Shown in pieces: positions 38,201 through 48,940 of a stretch of 64,000 nucleotides of DNA. Made by a program: the position numbers and the translations under genes. The notes under the pieces were generated by a model. It worked only from the letters and a program-made list of their open reading frames with translations, was not told the origin of the DNA and ran no database searches. The stretch is from Pelecanus crispus (taxonomy: Eukaryota; Chordata; Aves; Pelecaniformes; Pelecanidae). Position 1 is the stretch's first letter, and every line of letters begins with the position of its first letter. The DNA is taken from NCBI RefSeq assembly GCF_030463565.1, contig NC_134656.1:1431001-1495000 (forward strand), given 5' to 3'.

Positions 38201-39230
38201 CCTGGAGCGGGGCCGAGCAGCGCTTAGCGTTTCCGATCATCCATCGATTATCAGCCAGCCAGACCCATCACTCGCATTGCTCTGGGCTGGAGCTGCCAAA
38301 ATCTGGGACAAATACCGGCATCGTGAATGGGCTCGGGGATAGGGGGGCCCTCACGGTGCCCCCGGCCATCCCCGGCAGCACAGTGGGGCATCGCAGCGGT
38401 GCCGTGGGATGCTCGGCGGGACGGATGTGCTGAGCGGCTGCTTTCCGTAGCTGCCCTCCGCCACAGCAGCTCGCATCCCTGCGTGTGCCCGAGGTGCTGC
38501 CTCCTCGAGCAGCTCCCGCCCGCTGCTACGAGCTTCTGGATCTGGCCTATTTATTTACAGGAAAATGGGCTCTGTGTTTCCAGAGGGATTAGCTGCTTCT
38601 GCCGCATCAGGCAGGGATCTGCTTCCTTACCTGATTTCACTCGCGATTTTGACTTAATTAAGGAAAAGCAGGGGCCCAGCCTGCTGCAGGGCAGAAACTC
38701 GGCGAGGTGCGGGGCTGGGTGTCGGAGCCCTTGTCCCATCTCTGCCCCGAATAATGCCACCGCTGCGGGCACCTGCAGCCCTGGGGCAGAGCTCCCTTCC
38801 CCGGCAGGGACGGGGACTGGGGTCAGGGGAAAGCTTCTCCCGTGGCTGGAGACAGCCGGGAAGGGCTTTAGACGAGGGGACGGAGCGAGAGCATGTCGTG
38901 GGCAGGCGCCCGCTGGGAGGGAAGGGGAGCAGCGCAAGCACGGGCAGGTGCCTTTGCCTTATAAATGGCGAAAGCCCTCATCCTGCGCCCGCAGCGTGCC
39001 CTGCCGTGGCAGGACCCCGGGCACGCAGCATCCCTGGGCCGTGGCGGGTGAGCAGGGAGCAGAGCCCAGATGTGCAGGGGATGCAGTCCACATCTGGCCC
39101 CATCCAGGTGGCCCCAGGGTCTAAAGTGATGCCCTGGTGCAGGGGCTCACCCCTGTGCCGGCGCGTTTCGTGGCTCCCACCTCACCGGGGTTTCCCTGCC
39201 TTCACCTCCTCTCTCTTGCGTTTCACCCGC
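32280..39230. other. SNPH upstream region or 5' intron, no coding exon recognised
   Basis: GC-rich single-copy DNA apart from the CR1 tail at 35.6 kb. If the 31-kb CpG island is the SNPH promoter, all of this is its first intron. Many long frames are open on both strands, but none shows family features or consistent splice borders. Confidence 0.45.
35588..35692 (+). mobile_element. CR1 LINE 3' tail
   Basis: The 3' end of an avian CR1 element on the plus strand. It contains TTGGACTGGGTGATCTTAAG (starting about 35629 as CTTGGACTGG), TTTCCCAACCTAAACGATTC, and ends in the diagnostic short repeats GATTCTGTGATTCTATGATT. Only about 100 bp remain, as is usual for 5'-truncated copies. It is less diverged than the copy at 16.4 kb. 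Confidence 0.93.
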
Positions 39231-39232
39231 AG

Positions 39233-39266
39233 TTCCCCCGTGCCCAGGACCCGCGGCACCGTGGCA
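39233..39266 (+). other. SNPH: SNPH 5' UTR part of first coding exon
   Basis: Begins after a pyrimidine tract ending CACCCGCAG (39224-39232), a good 3' splice site, and runs into the ATG. This implies at least one upstream non-coding exon. Confidence 0.65.
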
Positions 39267-42200
39267 ATGTCTCTGCCGGGGAGCAGACGCTCGTCCACCG
39301 GATCGCGAAGGTGAATATGCTTCGGCCCCTGGGACCTGGCACCGGTGCCCGCCCGGCACTTCTCCTGGCTGGCAGCAGGGAGGGAGCGATCCCCACCTCC
39401 ACCACGAGCTGCCACTTCGCAGCACGAACCCCCAGCCCGGCTTTTGGGGGGGTTGCATGTCGCTGCCCCCTGCACAGCACTTGCCGTCCGTGCATGCAGC
39501 CCCCCGAGTGCTGCACCCCCCCTGTCTCTGTCCGTCTCTGCCGTAGCCGGGACAAAGCCGTCTGTCCATCCAGGCAAAGGCAGGTCCTGGCCCTGGGCAG
39601 CGGCACGGGGCCGCTGGGGTTGGGGTGGTGAAGCTAGGAGGTGTGTCAGCCCTTGAAAAGCCTCTCCTTGAGCTGTAGTGATAAAGAGCAAGAGGGAAAA
39701 AAGAGGGAAAAAAACATTTATTCCCCCCCAAAATGTCTCCATGACCTGGGCTGCCATTATTTAGGAACTGGCTGCCCCCGGCAGCATGGGCAGAGAGAAA
39801 AGGCGGATCTGCCCACGTGTGGGTGCTGACCGGGCAGCGGGGTGGCTCGAGCTCTGCCGGGGCCACGCTCCCAAGCGGCTCCCGAGGGGCTCCCGGTCCC
39901 CGGGGTGCAGGGATGCCATGCCGGCATCCGAGGGATGCCACGCCGGGGGCAGGGAGCGGGTGGGCAGCCCCCCCCCCCCACCCCAGCCCTGCCTTTGCAC
40001 CGTCGCCGTGTCCACGCCATTTTGATCCCTGCTGTTTGTTTTGTCCTTTTGTCTTGTGTGTTCTCGGTGTGGTGGTTGGCAGTCGCGGGGTTTATGGACG
40101 GAGTGGCTTTGCCTCCTTCTTTAAGTCTTCAGCGCCCTCAGCCACTCGGCCTGAGACACAGCCTCTTCTCCCTGCCTCCAGGCGCCCCTCGCCCCCCGGG
40201 AGGGACACCTACGGCACCTCCTCGCTGAGCAGCAGCAGCAATTCTGGCTCCTGCAAGGGCAGCGACAGCAGCCCCACCCCAAGGTAACCCATCGCCCGTG
40301 GCCCCAGGGCGGCTGCCGGGTGCCCCCCGGGCAGGGGGGAGCAGCACCCGTGCTGCCGGTGCCGGTTCCCCGGCGAGGACAGGAGCGCAGGGGCCGGCGG
40401 AGCGAGGCTGTGAGTTTGGCAGCTGGGGGAGCCGGAGCCGGCGGAGCTGCTGGTGTGTCTCACAGGGACCCCCACCATCTTCCTCCAAACCTCTCCGCCG
40501 CCGTTGTTGTGTCTTCTCCCTCCCCGTCCCCCCGCCTGCCAACCTGGTGCCCTGTCCCCTCCCGTCCTGCCGTGGCTGTGGCTTGCACGCTGCACGCGTC
40601 CCTCCTCCGCTCCTGCACCCCGAGGAGCACCCTGGGTCCTTCGGGACCAAGGGCACGGTGGACAAGAGCTTCGTTTCCATCCCCTCGTGCTGCCCGGCGG
40701 AGGTCCAGCGAGAGCGGGCGGCAGCCTGGCTTCTCAGTGGGGAGCTCCCGGTGTGCTCGGGGCATAAACCCAGCCGGGCACCGACCTGCGGGACGGGCAC
40801 CAGCCCCAGCATTGCGGGCACAGCAGCCTGCGCCTGCATTTTGGGCCATCCAGGCTGGGCTCCTCCTGCCTGTCCCCAGTCACCTCCCAGCTCCCAGAGG
40901 TGGCATCAAATCTGGGAGGATACGAGGGGCCCGAGGCTAACCTGGGAACAGAGCCCGTGCACGCCGCAGCAGGGAGCAGTGGCCGTCCTGCTGCCACAGG
41001 GCGTTTGCCAGGCTGCGGTCCTGCCTGGCTGCTCCTAACGTGATGCTTCTGTCTCTGGCCGGAGCCTGCTGGTGCTGCTGGTGCTGCTGGGCTGCCTGCC
41101 AGCACGCATGGGGGTTTTGGGCTGCCCTGCTGCCATGCACGGAGAGTTCCCACCACCCTGCTGCGATGCACAGGGGGTTTTGGTCCACCCTGCTGCAGCG
41201 CAGGAGCGTCTGGTGCTGCGCGCAGCTCGCTGCGAGCCTCCCAGCCCAGACGTGCAGCCCTGTCCCCAGTCAGCCCCTGCTCTCCACGCTGCCCTGGGCT
41301 TTGGGCCAGAGACATCACCTCATCCGTCCCGGTGGCGGCACGAGGAGGGTCTGGACGTGCCGCTGTCCCAGCCCGGAGCAGATGCCGGATGCCCCAGCTT
41401 GCTCTCCATGGGCAGGACAGCTGCCAGCTCCAGACCTGCTCCAGCCTGATGCCTCCCATTACACATCTTCCAACTCCATCTCTGATGGGGCTGATCCCAC
41501 CTTGGGTTCTCCATCTGCATCTGCCATTCCCCAGAAAGCTCGCTTTGGGCACACGGAGACCTCGGTGCCTGCCTGCTTCCAGCTCTGCTCATGCACCCAT
41601 TGCCCTGGCGAAGCCTGCAGCTCCGCAGAGGGCTCGGCGGCCACCAGCAGCACCAGCGGGTTTGGGAGCTGCACCCACCCTCCTGCCAGTGGCACAGCAC
41701 CCCGAGACACCCACTCTGCCCCTCCCGCCCACGGGGCTCCTTTGGGGTGTGCTACGGGGCTGCACGCCCTGCGCCCCGAGAGGAGGCAGCTCCCTTGGGG
41801 TCCCTCTGCCGAGCCCACACCAGTGCCAGCACCGGCGGGTGGGTGACGGCCATGTCCCCGCAGGCGCTCGGCCAAGTACAACCTCTGCAGCGACAACCAT
41901 GGGATCAAGCCGCCAACGCCGGAGCAGTACCTGACACCCCTGCAGCAGAAGGAGGTCTGCATCAGGCACCTGAAAGCTCGCCTGAAGGACACGCAGGAGC
42001 GGCTGCAGGACAGGTAGGCGCAGGGGCAGCGGCCGCAGACCCACCCCCAGCACGGGAGCCACCGGGAAGGGTCCCGGCACCAGCCATCACCACCCATGGT
42101 GGCAGATCCTGTATGGGACTGGTCCTTCTGGGTGCTCTTGGTTCCCAGCGCCGCGTCTTGTCCTTGGGCTTGTGCCCCGGCACCGGGTTCACGGCTTTGC

Positions 42201-43822
42201 AGCGGTGCTGCAGGCGCACGGGCATCTGGCATTGCTGCCCGTCCAACCGGGGAGCTGCGGATTCGGGGGCCGTGGAGCCTGTACGTCCCACCCGCGGTGG
42301 CTGCGCCCTCCCCTGCGGCCCCGGTTAAGTCTTTGCCACGCTTTTTCTGAATTTCAGCGTCAGAGTGGCTAATCCCCATCTGCTCCTCTCGGGCTTAGGC
42401 GCGTCCTCACCGGCGTGCCAGCTGCTACGCACCCACCCGGGGCACCTGCCCGTCCCCACGCAGCCCTGGGCTCTGCATCCCCTCCAGGAAGGGGCTGAGC
42501 ATCCCTCCCGAGGGTCCCTGAGCATCCCTCCCGAGGGTCCCCGAGCATCCCTCCCGAGGGTTCCCAAGCTGGGTCCCAGCTGCGGGTGTTGCTGGGTGAT
42601 CTGGCTCCAGCTCAGTGCCGGGCACGTGAGGACGGGGCTGGCCCCGCAGCCCCCTCAGCGCCGCGGCGGTGCCCTCCCCATCTCTCGCAGGGATGCTGAG
42701 ATTGAGGACCTGAAGACGCAGCTCTCGCGGATGCAGGAGGACTGGATCGAGGAGGAGTGCCATCGCGTGGAAGCCCAGCTGGCACTGAAGGAAGCCCGCA
42801 AGGAGATCAAGCAGCTGAAGCAGGTCATCGACACGGTGAAGAACAACCTGCTGGAGAAGGACAAGGGGCTCCAGAAGTATTTCGTGGACATCAACATCCA
42901 GAACAAGAAGCTGGAGACGCTGCTGCACAGCATGGAGGTGGCACAGAACGGGGCGCTGAAGGAGGAGGGGGCCGGCGAGTCGGCCGGGGGGTCCCCAGCC
43001 CGTTCCCTCACCCGCAGCTCCACCTACACCAAGCTGAGCGACCAGGGGGCCGGGGACCGCAACGTGGGGGGCTCGCAGACCATCTCGCTGGACGAGGGGG
43101 CCGACAGCGGCTTCGTGGGGGCGGAGGAGGCTCCCGGCCATACGGACCCGCTGGACGGGGGGAGCGAGCCCGGCGCCCGCCTGCCCCCCAGCTCCACCTA
43201 TGAGAAGCTGCTGGGGCTGCGGGGCAGCGTGGAGGCCGGCGTGCAGGCCAGCTGCATGCAGGAGCGGGCCATCCAGACGGACTTCGTGCCCTGCCAGCCC
43301 GACCTGGACACCATCCTGGAGAAGGTGATGAAGTCCCAGGCTTGCAGCTTAGGCAGCCCCACCTCGGCCTGGGTCTCCGAAATGGAAGACATGGTGCCCG
43401 GCCCCGAGCTCTCCAACCCTGCCGGGGCCACGGACCTGCTGGTGGCCGAGCCCGACGCCGCGACAGCGGGCGCGGGGGCCGAGGCGGGTGCCCCCTGCAA
43501 CCCGGCGGTGCGGCAGCCCCCCGGCGCCAGCCCCTCCGTGGCCATCGCCTGCGCGGTGGAGGAGGAGCCGGCGGAGGCGAGCGGCTGCGAGGCCGTCCCC
43601 TCCAAGAGCTACTGGAGCCGTCACTTCATCGTGGATCTGCTGGCGGTGGTGGTGCCGGCGGTGCCCACGGTGGCCTGGCTGTGCCGCTCGCAGCGCCGGC
43701 AGGGCCAGCCCATCTACAACATCAGCTCGCTGCTGCGGGGCTGCTGCACCGTCGCCCTCCACTCCATCCGCAGGATGGGCTGTCGCCCCGTTGCCAGCCC
43801 TGGGGGCAGCACCCAGCCCTGA
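39267..43822 (+). CDS. SNPH: Syntaphilin, axonal mitochondrial docking protein
   Basis: Four coding exons: 39267-39310, 40182-40283, 41864-42013 and 42691-43822, all joined in the same phase (AG|G, Arg), give 475 residues. The N-terminus is MSLPGSRRSSTGSRRR, then a Ser-rich stretch and GIKPPTPEQYLTPLQQKE. A coiled coil spans about residues 74-180 and is nearly identical to human syntaphilin (for example WIEEECHRVEAQLALKEARK). Residues 187-402 are acidic and less conserved, with TYTKLSD and MQERAIQTDFV islands. The C-terminus has SYWSRHFIVDLLAVVVPAVP, a membrane anchor at about 411-430, then a conserved QPIYNISSLLRGCCTVALHS tail. In mammals syntaphilin tethers axonal mitochondria to microtubules and was first described as a syntaxin-1 binding protein. 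Human syntaphilin starts MAMSLPG; here the first Met codon is GTG, so the next ATG is used. Introns are short (about 0.7-1.6 kb) and GC-rich. Confidence 0.96.
42496..42564. repeat. 23-bp tandem repeat x3 in SNPH intron 3
   Basis: Three copies of a 23-bp unit, GAGCATCCCTCCCGAGGGTC plus three bases, start near 42497, 42520 and 42543. The run ends about 125 bp before the last SNPH exon. Confidence 0.85.
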
Positions 43823-45480
43823 CCCCCCCCCCCCAAGACCCCCCCCCCACCCACCCGCACGGGCCCGACCGCTGATTGTAAAGCCCCGGCGTGGCCCCGC
43901 TCACCCGGGGTCCTTCATCGGCTCCAGCAGCCCCGGGAGGGGGTGGGAAGGGGCAAGGGGGGGGGGTCCGTGGGGGCATGCTGTGTCCCCCCACCAGCCC
44001 CTTTATCCTGGAGGAGGGACAGGACCGTCGCTGGAGGAGCGGGGCCACGCGGCGATGCGGGACGTGGCACCAAGCCGCACGCCGTGACCCCCCCCAACTG
44101 ATGGACGCCCCTGCGCCTTCGGCTGGGGTGGGGGGCTGCACCCCACTGGGTGGGCTCGCCCTTCATTGCACACGCTTTTCAGCTGGCCTGGCCCTGGCCG
44201 GCGCTGGCGAGGAGCCGCCCGGCAGCGGGAAGAGCCGGGGGGGGCCGCAGTGGGACCCCCTCCCTGGGTGCGTTTCTTGCTCCAGGTGCAGGTTGCACCA
44301 AAACAGCAGAGTCCGGCTGCAGGCGGGAGGATGGCAGGAACCCGCCCCGACACAGGGACCAGCTCTGGACCAGTTTGGGAGGTGGTGGGAGCCCGCAGTG
44401 CGCCTTCGCCCCCGCCTGCCAACCCACCGCCGTGTGCGTCCTCCGGCCGTTCTTCGAGCCGCCCAGCACCGGGAGATGTCTGCCCGCGCCGGGATGGAAC
44501 CGGGCCGCGGCTCCCGTGCCGCCGAGCAGCCCCCGGGGAAGCCTCCGTCCCTCCCTCCCTTTGCTTTGCACTATATTCACTTTGGTTTTTTGGGTACAGA
44601 CTGAAGCCCTGCTGTTGGCAGAGGCAGCGGCGAGAACCTCCAGCCCTGGCTCTGGCCGCCGTGGCGCGGGACCAGGGGCTCTTGCGGTTTTGGCAGCGGT
44701 GATGCCGGTGACGCTGCCCAGTGCCGGAGCTCAAGGATGCCTGTGCTGGGAGGCAGCGAGGGAGTGCGGGCAGAGCCGAGCACTTTTGCCTGCCCAGCCA
44801 AATCCCCGCTTTGCTGGCGGCCTCCAGAAAAATGCCTTTTTTTTTTTTTTTTGGAAAAGCAAAGACAGCAAGGATTGCTCAGCAGGGGCCGGTGAGGCGC
44901 GAGACTTGGGGCTCCCCCAGGCACGCAGCACTCCCACCCCACGAATGTCTGTGGCTTCTTCGTGACTTGAACTAACGGTGTTTTGCCCCCAACCCTGCTC
45001 CACCGCCCGTGGGTGCTGCCGGCCGGGCACCCTGGAGCCGGCGATGCTCCACGCGTTGGCATCCACCGCTCCCCGTGCGGGCACACGCCGCGTCCCGCAT
45101 CCCCCGCGCTTCCCTGCATCCCGCGGCTGGGGCACGGGGCAGCGGCTCTGCCCGCGCCGGGGGGTGGTAGGGGCAGCGGCACCGGGTGCGGTATTTGGGG
45201 AGAATGGGTGGCGAGGCAGCCGGGGCGGCCGATGTAAGCGGAGCTAGGATATACACCTCTCGTGCAATGTATTTGTGGATCTGTGTACACGTCTGTTAGA
45301 CTATCCAAAGCTTTGCCAAGAAATAAATGTAACGATTATATTTGAAAGACAAATCTATATAATATATTTTTTAAATACAGAACTGAAAAAGCTGTAACCC
45401 CCACCCCCCCTTTTCTTGTTTCCCCTGTCCTGTACTCGCTGTCCATGGTGGATGTAATAAACGTCGCTGGGTCTGTGTCT
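43823..45480 (+). other. SNPH: SNPH 3' UTR with two polyadenylation signals
   Basis: The 3' UTR runs about 1.65 kb. AATAAA occurs at 45322-45327 and again at 45456-45461. The second is followed by a T/G-rich downstream element (GTCTGTGTCTGCTTTGG). Runs of C (43829-43850) and T (about 44837-44851) are the only simple repeats. Confidence 0.75.
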
Positions 45481-45823
45481 GCTTTGGCTGGAGCCGGCCT
45501 TTGGCGTCTGCCCCGAGGGGGGCTGGCCCGAGCAGGGACACAGGGACCCCCGGACAGGGGGAGGCCCGTGCCCCGTCCCTGCTGCTGAGAGAGAGGAGAG
45601 GGCAGGGGGGACGTGGGGGACATCACAGGCTGGCGGTCCCCCTGCGCCGCCCTGCAGCCGCCAGCCTCCGTAGGGATGAGGGGTTTTGTGCTAAAACTGC
45701 TGCTTTTGGGGATGCTGCGGGGGGTACCTTCAGCGGCCCCTCCGAGCTTCCAGGAGCGCGCGCAGTCTTGGCCGCAGGGGCTGCCCACGCCGGCGTCGGC
45801 CCCCCGGGATGGCAGCGCCGGCA

Positions 45824-48253
45824 TCAGAGGTCGGGGATGGAGTGGTCCATGGCCGATTTCACCAGCCCCGCCGAGAGCCTGGGTACAGGGATGGGTGCTC
45901 AGGGGGGGAGCCCAGGGAGCCCCTTGGGGGTCCCTTGGGGGACCCTGCCACGGCAGGGTGGGGGTGGGCCCCGCGGTCTCACCGTTTGACCATGTGCTCG
46001 TAGATGACGGTGGGGATGATGGTCAGCGTGACCACGTTCCCAGCCCCTGCCAGCACCTCTGTGAGCTGCTTATCCTGCAGGAGAGAGCGGGTGGGTGCTG
46101 TGGGGTGTCCAGCTCTGCCCCCCGTCCCGCGGCCGCTCCGTACGGCTCCCCTGGCCGGATCCTGGGCACCCTTGGGCGCGTTTTGCAGTGCCGGTTGCGC
46201 GCAGCCCCTACCTTCATGCCGATGACGTTCTGGCCGTTCACCTCGCAGATGTAGTGGTGGGTGAGGAGGCCGTTGCGGGCGGCAGAGCTGTCCTTGGCCA
46301 GCGACACGATTTTCCCCTTCTTGATCACGACGCCGATGTGGCCGGTGCTGTCCTTGTGCAAGGTGACGGTACGCTGGAAAGGCCTGCGGGGAGAACGTGG
46401 TCAGCACCGGCGCCACTGCCGGCATCGCCTGCCCGTCCGCCTGCTCACCTGTCCCGCACCACCATGACTATTTTCTCCGGGGACGCCTTCTTCAGTGCCC
46501 GCTGTGCCTTGTCACTGCTCCAGCCTGTGCAGTTTTTGCCGTCGATCTGCAGGATCTGGTCACCGAAGCGCAGCCCCACCAGCGCTGCGGGCGAGTTGGC
46601 CTTCACCAGCTGCACAAAGATGCCCTGGGGACACGCGGGGAGCAATGACATGGGGACTGGGCAGCCGTGCCATGCCACGTACCATGCTATACCACGCCAC
46701 GCTGTGCCATGCTGCACCACGCCGTGCCATGGCATGTAGCACCCTCCTGTGCTGCACCATGCCGTGCCATGGCACGCTGCACCCTCCTGTGCTGCACCAC
46801 ACTGTGCCATGGCACGTAGCACCCTCCTGCGCTGCACCACGCCGTGCCATGGCACGCTGCACCCTCCCGTGCCGCACCACGCCGTGCCATGGCACGCTGC
46901 ACCCTCCTGCGCTGCACCATGCCGTGCCATGGCATGCTGCACCCTCCCGTGCTGCACCATGCCGTGCCATGGCACGTAGCACCCTCCCGTGCTGCACCAC
47001 GCTGTGCCATGGCACACTGCACCCTCCCGTGCCGCACCACGCCGTGCCATGGCACGCTGCACCCTCCCGTGCTGCACCGTGGCATGCTATGCCATCTAAT
47101 GCCACACGTTGCCATGCCACGACGCGCCGTGCCATGTCACCCTGCACTGTATTGTCACATGCTGTGCCCTACCCTGAAACGTCATGGCATGCTGCACCGT
47201 GCCCTGCCGCGCCGCACCTTGCAACGCCGCGGTGCGCCGCGCCGTGCCGTGCCACACCGCCCCGTGCCAGGCCGTGCACGGCCCCGTGCCAGCCCAGCCC
47301 CCTCACCTGGTCAACGTTTTTCAGCTGCAGCCCTGTCTTGCCCCGCTCGTCCTTGCAGAGGTGGATCTCCCGCACGCCCTGCTTGATCTCTGCCCGGCGC
47401 AGCCCCACGTTGTTCCCGCTCAAGGGGGCGACCAGCTGGCCCGGGGGGGGCCCGGCGGGGGTCAGCGCCTGCCACGGAGCAGGGGGTCAGCGGGCGCACG
47501 GGGCCCTGCGCACATCAGCCCTCGGGGGGATGCTGCACCCCTTCCTTGGGCAGGATGCGGCCCCGGAGGGACCCCCCCCACCATCAGCAGCAACGCTGCG
47601 GCATGGGGGAGAGCCCTGCGCAGGCGAGAGCCGCCAGCCCGGACACCTACGGTGCTGTCTTCCGGGAGCAGGTTCTTCTGGATCTCTTCGCTGGAGAGAG
47701 CGAGCCCCATGTAGTTCTCCAGCTCAGCCAGGTTGGGGTACAGCATGGGTGGCGCTGCGGGACACACCGAGGGTGGCCTCAGCTCGCGGGGTCCCCAACC
47801 CCCAGCCCCCCGGGATCATGCGCCAGCAACCGGCACAAAGGACACGGCAAGGGATGGGCCAGGGGAAAGAAACCCCTAAATCCCATTCCCTACCCATGCG
47901 CCGAGCTGGGGGGATCTCAGCTGAGCCCCCCACCACAGTGAGCATCAATCCCCTGCCCCCAGGCAGCCCCTCGACAGGGAAGGCTGATCACAACCTGAGT
48001 TATCGGCGTCCGAGACGAGCTTCGGCTTCTCCGTCACCACCGTCGTGGCAGGGGTCCTCACCCCAGCAGCTGCCTGTGCCTGCCAAGAGACGGGGTTTGC
48101 TCCAGGCTGTGCCCCCCAGCCCTGGGGACTCTGCGCGGGTGGGACCCCCCAGGGACCCACCGGGGTCTGCTCAGCCCCCCATAACGCCGCTGCGCTGACC
48201 TGCAAGATCTGGTGGCCCTTCATGTCTTCCAGGGAGGGGTAGAGTGTTGCCAT
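45824..48253 (-). CDS. SDCBP2: Syntenin-2, tandem PDZ scaffold
   Basis: Eight coding exons on the minus strand: 48253-48200, 48079-47995, 47754-47651, 47468-47307, 46624-46449, 46383-46212, 46074-45983 and 45878-45824. Phases agree and give 299 residues (human 292). It starts [12 protein letters not shown], the syntenin signature; an internal [14 protein letters not shown] motif follows at about residues 50-64. PDZ1 spans about 113-193 (carboxylate loop TGLQL at 125-129) and PDZ2 about 198-276 (loop IGVVI). The tail ends MDHSIPDL, matching the human MDHSIPDA. Syntenins bind syndecan and other receptor C-termini and phosphoinositides, at the plasma membrane and endosomes. SDCBP2 is chosen over SDCBP because [20 protein letters not shown] and the gene order fit. 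A 40-bp minisatellite occupies most of the intron between exons 4 and 5. A reading that ends at the TGA after MVKR (45979-45981) is explained by the 5' splice site there. Confidence 0.95.
46690..47270. repeat. 40-bp minisatellite in SDCBP2 intron 4
   Basis: About nine regular copies of a 40-bp unit between 46690 and 47080; ACCCTCCTGTG recurs at 46741 and 46781. The flank to about 47270 is decayed from the same words (TGCCATG, GCCGTGCC). Each copy carries GTGCCATGGCAC, a 12-bp perfect palindrome. Confidence 0.92.
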
Positions 48254-48276
48254 CGCTGCTGCTGCCACGGCCGTGC
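48254..48276 (-). other. SDCBP2: SDCBP2 5' UTR part of exon 2
   Basis: On the minus strand a pyrimidine tract ends CTGTCCCCAG and exon sequence begins at 48276, 23 nt before the ATG. This fits an upstream non-coding first exon. Confidence 0.6.
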
Positions 48277-48880
48277 CTGGGGACAGGGTGGTTCAGGGAC
48301 AGGGACGGTTCAGGATGCTCCGCCAGCATCCCTCCCAGCCCTCGTGCCTGGCTCGGTGTGCCGGAGACGGGCTGTCACCGGGGCCTCCGGCGTGACTCAG
48401 GGCTGTGTCACCGGGGCCACTGCCTCCACCACTTCCCGGCTGCTGGGGCACGGGCGGCTGCGTGCCGGGCACCCCGGGCATCGCTTGGCTGGCGGCAGAT
48501 CCCGCTCCCTGCCTCTCTGGTGGGGCCATTCCAGCATCGCCCAGACGTGGGAGCGGGATGTCCCGTGGGAACAGCCCCTCCGACTGCTCCTCGCTGCCTT
48601 TAAACCCCCACCAGTCCCCTCCGTCCCCCAACGCACCCCGCGTTGCGCCCATGGCCAAGCCGTGCCGCCCGCCCACCGTGTGCCCCGAAACGCATCGCCC
48701 AAATTTCAGGGCACGGGCCAAATCCAGACACAGCTCTGAGCCCTGTGGGAAGCGGGCAGGATCCCGCATGCAGCCCGGGGACCACAGCATCCCGGGGACC
48801 ACAGCATCCCCCCCACCCCGCATCAGTGTCCCTGGGTGGGTGAAACCCCCAGCCCCCAGCCCCAGCTCCCCCGGACTCAC

Positions 48881-48940
48881 CTGCCAACAGCTCCCGGTTC
48901 CTGCGTGCCGCCCGCTGCCGGGCCCCGGGGCTTTTATAGC
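48881..48940 (-). promoter_or_regulatory. SDCBP2: SDCBP2 TATA promoter and non-coding exon 1
   Basis: Minus-strand TATAAAA lies at 48938-48932. A start about 30 nt downstream would be near 48908. A strong 5' splice site, GGCAG|GTGAGT, ends an exon at 48881. The result is a very short first exon joined to the leader at 48276. The start site is inferred from spacing. Confidence 0.6.
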
